64,000 nt of DNA from Hormiphora californensis (Eukaryota > Ctenophora > Tentaculata > Cydippida > Pleurobrachiidae), in the NCBI GenBank assembly GCA_020137815.1, contig CM035361.1, positions 3,610,413 through 3,674,412 of the forward strand, written 5' to 3'. The stretch's first letter is position 1. Each line of letters begins with the position of its first letter. The notes beneath the pieces are model-generated. The model was not told the DNA's origin. It saw nothing but the letters and a program-made list of their open reading frames with translations, and searched no databases. This document shows, piece by piece, positions 58,801-64,000 of the stretch. Made by a program: the position numbers and the translations under genes.

Positions 58801-61800
58801 TTCCTTTTTTGTATTTCATCGTACCCAGTTAAGTAATAAATCAAATAGCTAATTAACAGAATTTATAGTAGCTTTTACCGCAGGGAGCAGGGAAAAAAGT
58901 ACATTTAAAAAAAGCATTTAAAGCCGTATCATACTTTCGACTACTTTAAACAAAAAAGTTGGCTTCGGTGGGATTCGAACCCACGCCCCGGAGGACCAGT
59001 GCCTTAAACTGGCGCCTTAGACCGCTCGGCCACGAAACCATGAAGATAACGCAATTTGGAAATACCAAATACACGTACAAATACATCCGGAAGAAAGAAG
59101 TTAAGTTTTGCAATAAATTGGCTTCTTTGAGCTGGATTTAACTAACTAAACGGAATCGCGTATTTCTCGTGGTTTCGTGGCCGAGCGGTCTAAGGCGCCA
59201 GTTTAAGGCACTGGTCCTCCGGGGCGTGGGTTCGAATCCCACCGAAGCCAACTTTTTTGTAAAATTAACTACAAATTTCAGGGAAATTAATATTAATTCA
59301 TCCCTTGTAAAACATTGTTTTAAAGTTTAAATTTAGCAATACTTTTTACCGTGTTTATTTTATCTAAAAACTATAGAATCACAACCAAAAATTCCAAAAA
59401 AAAGTTGGCTTCGGTGGGATTCGAACCCACGCCCCGGAGGACCAGTGCCTTAAACTGGCGCCTTAGACCGCTCGGCCACGAAACTATGTTAATATTGCAA
59501 TTTCACTTAACTATATATGCTATAAATTTCAAGCGCGGCTGACATTGCATTATGTGTTATTTCGAACACCCTAGTTATAAATTACTAATAATTGATTTAA
59601 TTAATTATTTTCAGCTGTGTCATCGCTTGAGATCGCCAACACGCGGGCAACGGGAGCTAGGACATTCTTCTCTCGCCAAGAGCTGACTGATTGCTTCTTC
59701 AGGGGATGTGAAGGGGGAGATTTTAGGTATTTAATCATATTGCATCTCTCAGTCTCTAATATCCAATTCTATGGCAGTGGCCACCATTGACAGTATGTAC
59801 ATAAATCTCATGCATAACATCTAATTTATATCCCCCCAATTTAACAAGTAAAACCGCTCTCACAACCCCCTCCCAATTCCCCTGCCCAGAATGGTTGCTA
59901 ACATGCTCGCCACAATGGATCATCTTGCATCAGCCCACGAGTATGGACCTTATCTGTCGAGGGGGGCTAAGCATGGATTTGCATGCAAGGCATCCCTTAC
60001 ACCAGATTCTCTACTCGGTATAAAGGTACGTTCAGACACGTAGATAATAGATATTTTCTGAAAATTCATGCAGATGGTTTACATATTTTATGTTTATATT
60101 AGAAATTCTATTTAATTATCTTGATCTTATAAATATTTTATTCCAATAAACGATCTCACAAGTATAAAATCAATGTTAATATTAAATATCATATTTAGGT
60201 TGAGGGATACAGACCAGTTACGGTTGATAACTTTGAACGCTCCATAATTAAATATGGCTCTGTTATCGCTTGCTTTGATACAGGTATACGGTGGCAGATT
60301 CCGGCCAAGAGTTTTTTTAGTCAAGTGAAATATTTTTGCTTGAAGTTTTATAAAAATTTTATTTAAAAATAAAAATAAACATGTCCTTAAAATTATTGGC
60401 CGGAATCTGCCACGCGAGTGGCAGATCTCGGCCAAGATTCTAAAAAAACCTTGGCCAGAATCTGCCAACCACGTGGCAGATTCCGGCCAACAAACTAATT
60501 TTACTTATATCAAAGCGAAAACCGATGTACCCGACTAATTTTGATACGCTGAATCACGTAAGCAACTTTTCCAATCCCTCAGAGGTCGGGAAAGTGTCCT
60601 AATTGAGCATAATAGGGTCTAATTGACCCCACTTACAACTTTTCACCTGGAAACGATAGACGCTTATGTGAAGGCACTTTTCCGACTAATTTTGATACGC
60701 TGAATCACGTAAGCTGTTTATCAAAGCCCCCCGAGGTCGGTAAAGTGCCCTAATTGAGCAATTAAGGCCAATTAGACCCAATTATACTTAATTAGGCCAA
60801 ATTCCCGACCTCGGAAGGCTTGGAAAAGTTGCTTACGTGATTCAGCGTATCAAAATTAGTCGGAAAAGTGCCTTCACATAAGCGTCTATCGTTTCCAGGT
60901 GAAAAGTTGTAAGTGGGGTCAATTAGACCCAATTATGCTCAATTAGGACACTTTCGCGACCTCTGAGGGATTGGAAAAGTTGCTTACGTGATTCAGCGTA
61001 TCAAAATTAGTCGGGTACAGCAGTTTTCGCTTTGATATAAGTAAGTTTCAGTTTGTTGGCCGGAATCTGCCACGTGGTTGGCAGATTCTGGCCAAGTTTT
61101 TTTTAGAATTTTGGCCGAGATCTGCCACTCGCGTGGCAGATTCCGGCCAATAATTTTAACAAAATGTTTGTTTTTATTTTGAAATAAAATTTTTATAAAA
61201 CTTCAAACAAAAATATTTCACTTGATTGAAAAAAAACTCTTGGCCGGAATCTGCCACCGTACAGGTATAATACTTGATTAGATTGGATTTGAGATACTAG
61301 ATTAAGTTAGATTCCTTCTTCGAACATATACGTAGTTAAATACACTAAATATTAATTAGCTGATTATTAAAAGCTGGCGTTTTAAACTATAAAATATTAA
61401 TTATTAAATGCTGGATAACAAATTACAGGTCATAAAAGTAAAACGTGCGGAGAGAATTATTTGCATCTCCCCGGTGGGGTGCTGGATGGACCTGCGGTGG
61501 ACGGAGGGTGCACCCATGCCATCCTACTCGTGGGGTGAGTTTGGGCAGGTTTGGGCATATTTGGGCAGGTTATTATTCCTCCGATTTCATGATTTTCGCG
61601 GCTTTTCTAAGGCCATGACTTTCGCAGCTTTTCACTCAAAGTTATTAATGAATTTTTAACCAGGAAAAGTCATAAACAATATTTTGAGATAAGATTGTTA
61701 TATCAATATCAATTATATACGTTATAACATATTATATTTGTTGCCTAGATACACTCCGGAATACTACATAGCACGTGATAGCAGAGGTGTTTCAAAAGGT

Positions 61801-63653
61801 AACCGGGGATACTTCAACATAAAACGAGGAGGAAATGTCTGTGGAATTGAAGACGACATGGCGGTAATTAATTGATTAATTACATATTATCAAGTACATA
61901 ATTAAATATTCAAACATGCCACTTTTTAACTAATTCATCAATCTGAATCAGAGTTTTAGTTGCAGATAAGTTGGCATTAATCGGTATAAGTTTATGATGA
62001 ATCGCCCCATTCTTCATCTTCAAAAGTTGTCAAATCAATTTATTATTAATTTACTTATTTATCAATCAGGCTCTAGTGACAGTTCGAAGGAGAGGATCAA
62101 AGGCGGTTGCTTCTAGGACCCACTGTCCACTGGACAAGCCCCGGTTTTGCCCCCAATCTTTCTCCTGTACAAGCAACAACCGGTGTTTTGATCCGTATGG
62201 GCGATCGGGCGAAAGGAGGAAACGGAGTGCGATGTCCAAAAGGGTAATTGTTGTGAAAGAACAACATCTCTCGCATCTCTTTCATTTTATCTCACGCTCT
62301 GGTCTCTAGACGGTGTCTAGACGGTACCGTCCCGGCGTCTGGACGGCGTCTGGACGGTGTCTAGACGGTATCCGTCCGAAATTGAGACGGCACGTCTGAA
62401 AATTGTACCAGACGTTGAGACGGACTTTTAGAACTCCGTCTGTATTTCAGACGGAGTTTTAAAAGTACGTCTCAACGCAGTCTAAAGGAAAATCGATGAA
62501 AGTACCGTCTAGACAACGTCTCAACTGAAACCGGTCAAAATACCGTCTAAACAACGTCTAGACAACGTCTTAAGCGAATCCGATACAGATACCGTCTAAA
62601 CAACGTCTCATAGTATCAGCCATAAACAGTATCTCACAGTTGTATTACAACGCGATAGCTGGATGTAAGAGTGAATGTGGAGATACCAAAACAGTTTGGC
62701 TGAATGTAAGAAGAAACAGCAACCCGCCATTGTCGTCTCATGAATGTAAAGGCGCGAAGTTTAATTCTTTAGACTGCCTACCACACATCTACCACTAATT
62801 CCAACTGGCATGGGTAATCCAGAATGGTCTTCGAAAACGGTCGAGTCTAGACATCATTATTTGAGACGTTTTCTAGACGTTGTTTAGACGGTATTCTTAT
62901 CGAAATTGCTGGAGAAGTTGTTCTAGACGGTATTTGAAACTGAATCGCGAGATTCTGTTTAGACGTTGTCTAGACGTTGTTTAGACGGTATATTGACCGG
63001 TTTCAGTTGAGACGTTGTCTAGACGGTACTTTCATCGATTTTCCTTTAGACTGCGTTGAGACGTACTTTTAAAACTCCGTCTGAAATACAGACGGAGTTC
63101 TAAAAGTCCGTCTCAACGTCTGATACAATTTTCAGACGTGCCGTCTCAATTTCGGACGGATACCGTCTAGACACCGTCCAGACGCCGTCCAGACGCCGGG
63201 ACGGTACCGTCTAGACACCGTCTAGAGACCGTCTGATACCGTCGCAACACCGTCTGATACCGTCTATAACCCGTCTAGAGACCGTCTGATACCGTCTATA
63301 ACCCGTCTCAAGCAATTTCGGTACCGTTTTTAGCTGATTTCACCGAAACCCGTCCAGACGCCGTCTAGACGGCGTTGCGACGCCGTCTAGACGCCGTATG
63401 CCGCAAATGAGAAATTGCCCTCTTATCTCCCTCCTATCACCCTTTTATAATAACCCCCGCTTGCCACCCTCCCGGGACACCAACTTTTCTCACTCTTATC
63501 TATCTCTTATCTCTCTCTCTCTCTCTTATCTTACTCGTATCTCACATTACCCTCTTATCTCCATCTTATATCCCCTTATCTCCCTCTTTATATCTCACTG
63601 TTATCTCTCGTTAATCTCACTCTTATCTCCCTCCTACTCTGATCACCCTCTTA

Positions 63654-63751
<98 letters not shown>

Positions 63752-64000
63752 GCTCTTATCTCCCTCTTATCTATCTCTCTCTATCTCTCTTATCTCTCTC
63801 TTTATATATCTCACCATTATCTCCCTGTATATCTCCCTCTTATCGCCCATTCTCCATCTTTTCTCCCTCTTATCACCCTCTTATCGCCCTCTCATCTCCC
63901 TCTTATCTCTATCTTTAGTCTTTATATCTCGCTCTTATCTCCTATTCTCCCTCGCAGGAAACTAACTTTTCCACCTGTGAAGACACGATCCAAAGCTGTT
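55841..64000 (+). CDS. papain-family (C1A) cysteine protease, 3' end outside window
   Basis: Secretory or lysosomal peptidase. Exons, all in phase: 55841-55958 (ATG, signal peptide MILVVALVLSGQIMV), 56146-56260, 58037-58199, 58560-58653, 59615-59726, 59890-60025, 60199-60283, 61429-61534, 61749-61863, 62070-62243 and 63958 to beyond 64000. Residues up to about 132 are a proregion ending RYWGRARRS; the mature part starts near PSSFDVRD. The oxyanion Gln and catalytic Cys are in QGVCGNCY (exon 4), GCEGGDF follows in exon 5, and the catalytic His is in GGCTHAILLVG (exon 8). In exon 9 the usual NSWG reads DSRG, so the catalytic Asn is Asp and the Trp is Arg, while GYF.IKRGGNVCGIE is normal. Exons 10-11 add a Cys-rich tail (CPLDKPRFC, CTSNNRC) loosely granulin-like. 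The frame is fully open, so I read it as a working but unusual member. Confidence 0.85.
55962..56074. mobile_element. pogo-like MITE abutting the splice donor of protease exon 1
   Basis: CAGTGATCGGACCCCGGTAA to GGGTCCGACTG with TA on each side. The donor reads G|GTACAGT, in which TA is the target duplication and CAGT is the transposon end. Confidence 0.75.
56592..56674. mobile_element. short pogo-like MITE in protease intron 2
   Basis: CTGCCGGACCCTGATTTAGG to GGTCCGACTG, with the family's CACTAAATCGGGG inside. The left end is mutated. Confidence 0.65.
56818..56922. mobile_element. hAT-like MITE with perfect 8-bp duplication
   Basis: CAGGAACCGACC...GGTCGGTTCCTG flanked by ATCTGCAG on both sides, in protease intron 2. 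Confidence 0.85.
57655..58036. repeat. minisatellite of splice-acceptor-like units before protease exon 3
   Basis: About eleven diverged units of roughly 30-40 bp, each with a pyrimidine tract and CAG followed by AGCATC (TCTCATCTCAGAGCATCAAA). The last unit supplies the acceptor used for exon 3 (CCTCTCAG|AGCATCC). The units upstream are open in one frame but lack a reason to be coding. Confidence 0.8.
58234..58354. mobile_element. pogo-like MITE, diverged copy
   Basis: TCGGGCCCCGATTTACCG to GGTAAATCGGGGCCCGACTG, with several inner changes. It is in protease intron 3. Confidence 0.6.
58699..58778 (+). tRNA. tRNA-Leu (anticodon AAG), copy 1
   Basis: An 80-nt cloverleaf: acceptor GGTTTCG/CGAAGCC, A box TGGCCGAGCGG, anticodon stem CCAGT/ACTGG with loop TTAAGGC (anticodon AAG), a variable arm, B box GGTTCGAATCC, discriminator A. 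It is followed by a T7 terminator and has no intron. It lies in intron 4 of the protease gene, same strand. Confidence 0.93.
58960..59039 (-). tRNA. tRNA-Leu (anticodon AAG), copy 2
   Basis: Identical in sequence to copy 1 but on the other strand, with a T6 terminator beyond its 3' end. It lies tail to tail with copy 1. Confidence 0.93.
59171..59250 (+). tRNA. tRNA-Leu (anticodon AAG), copy 3
   Basis: Identical to copies 1 and 2, with a T6 terminator. It lies head to head with copy 2. Confidence 0.93.
59406..59485 (-). tRNA. tRNA-Leu (anticodon AAG), copy 4, first base changed
   Basis: Same as the others except that the first base is A instead of G, giving an A-C mismatch at the top of the acceptor stem. 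Boxes A and B and a T8 terminator are intact. Confidence 0.88.
60289..61259. mobile_element. 971-bp foldback element in protease intron 7, duplicating the splice donor
   Basis: The ends are CGGTGGCAGATTCCGGCC and its inverse. The whole element pairs with itself (arms of about 470 bp, centre near 60770). It is flanked by a perfect 10-bp repeat TACAGGTATA (60279-60288 and 61260-61269), compatible with a Mutator-type insertion. The repeat contains the exon end and donor (ACAG|GTATA). No coding capacity. Confidence 0.85.
62301..63230. mobile_element. 930-bp palindrome made of GTCTAGAC-type words
   Basis: Arms of about 300 bp (62301-62600 and 62935-63230) pair almost perfectly, from GGTCTCTAGACGGTGTCTAG to its inverse. 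Both arms are studded with GTCTAGACGG and CCGTCTAGAC variants, which continue beyond the right arm to about 63400. The centre (62610-62880) is not paired. It is in protease intron 10. Origin unknown. Confidence 0.75.
63430..63957. repeat. CT-rich intron end with CT microsatellite
   Basis: TCTTATCTCCC units, with a pure CT run of about 90 bp at 63657-63747, leading to the acceptor CTCGCAG at 63957. Confidence 0.8.

Noticed and set aside
58594-59542. Small proteins with MASVGFEPTPRRTSALNW
   Set aside because: Translations of tRNA-Leu genes; the cloverleaf explains the sequence fully.

Overview
This is animal nuclear DNA, not bacterial. Genes are split by many short GT-AG introns, modules are exchanged as phase-1 exons, and spaces are packed with MITEs, foldback elements, Helitrons, a Penelope-like element, an LTR retrotransposon and long simple repeats. 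A metazoan adhesion GPCR, secreted sushi proteins and a papain-family protease in very compact intron-rich genes suggest an early-branching marine invertebrate. A demosponge such as Amphimedon is my best guess, but nothing here proves the taxon. A 100-N gap (23372-23471) and a stretch that looks like a poor read tail (about 16250-17420) show this is a draft assembly.

Layout: (1) 1-9511 (+): the 3' 20 exons of an adhesion GPCR, with a truncated LINE, a Helitron and MITEs in its introns. (2) 10781-20810 (+) and 33990-22139 (-): two facing genes for secreted proteins that share a near-identical signal-peptide exon and are built from an unnamed module of about 140 residues plus sushi/CCP modules. 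(3) 27661-23794 (-): a ten-or-more-exon RecQ-like DNA helicase lying between exons of the minus-strand secreted gene. (4) 34216-38386: a foldback element invaded by a Penelope-like retroelement that was itself invaded by a 543-bp element. (5) 38640-46912: tandem 'U' repeats, one of them invaded by an LTR retrotransposon (39691-44838) whose 3' LTR holds a Helitron; minisatellites and a 617-bp TCTG array lie here too. (6) 46913-55840: about 9 kb with no gene I can support, only repeats and AT-rich DNA. (7) 55841-64000 (+): a papain-family (C1A) cysteine protease running off the right edge, with four tRNA-Leu(AAG) genes in intron 4 and large palindromes in introns 7 and 10.

The genes do not form one pathway: they are a receptor, secreted modular proteins, a DNA helicase and a secreted or lysosomal protease. 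The common theme is how transposons interact with splicing. One foldback element duplicated a splice donor, a MITE end supplies part of another donor, and a minisatellite carries about ten copies of a splice-acceptor-like motif just before the real acceptor. Several insertions can be dated against each other because their empty sites are also in the window.
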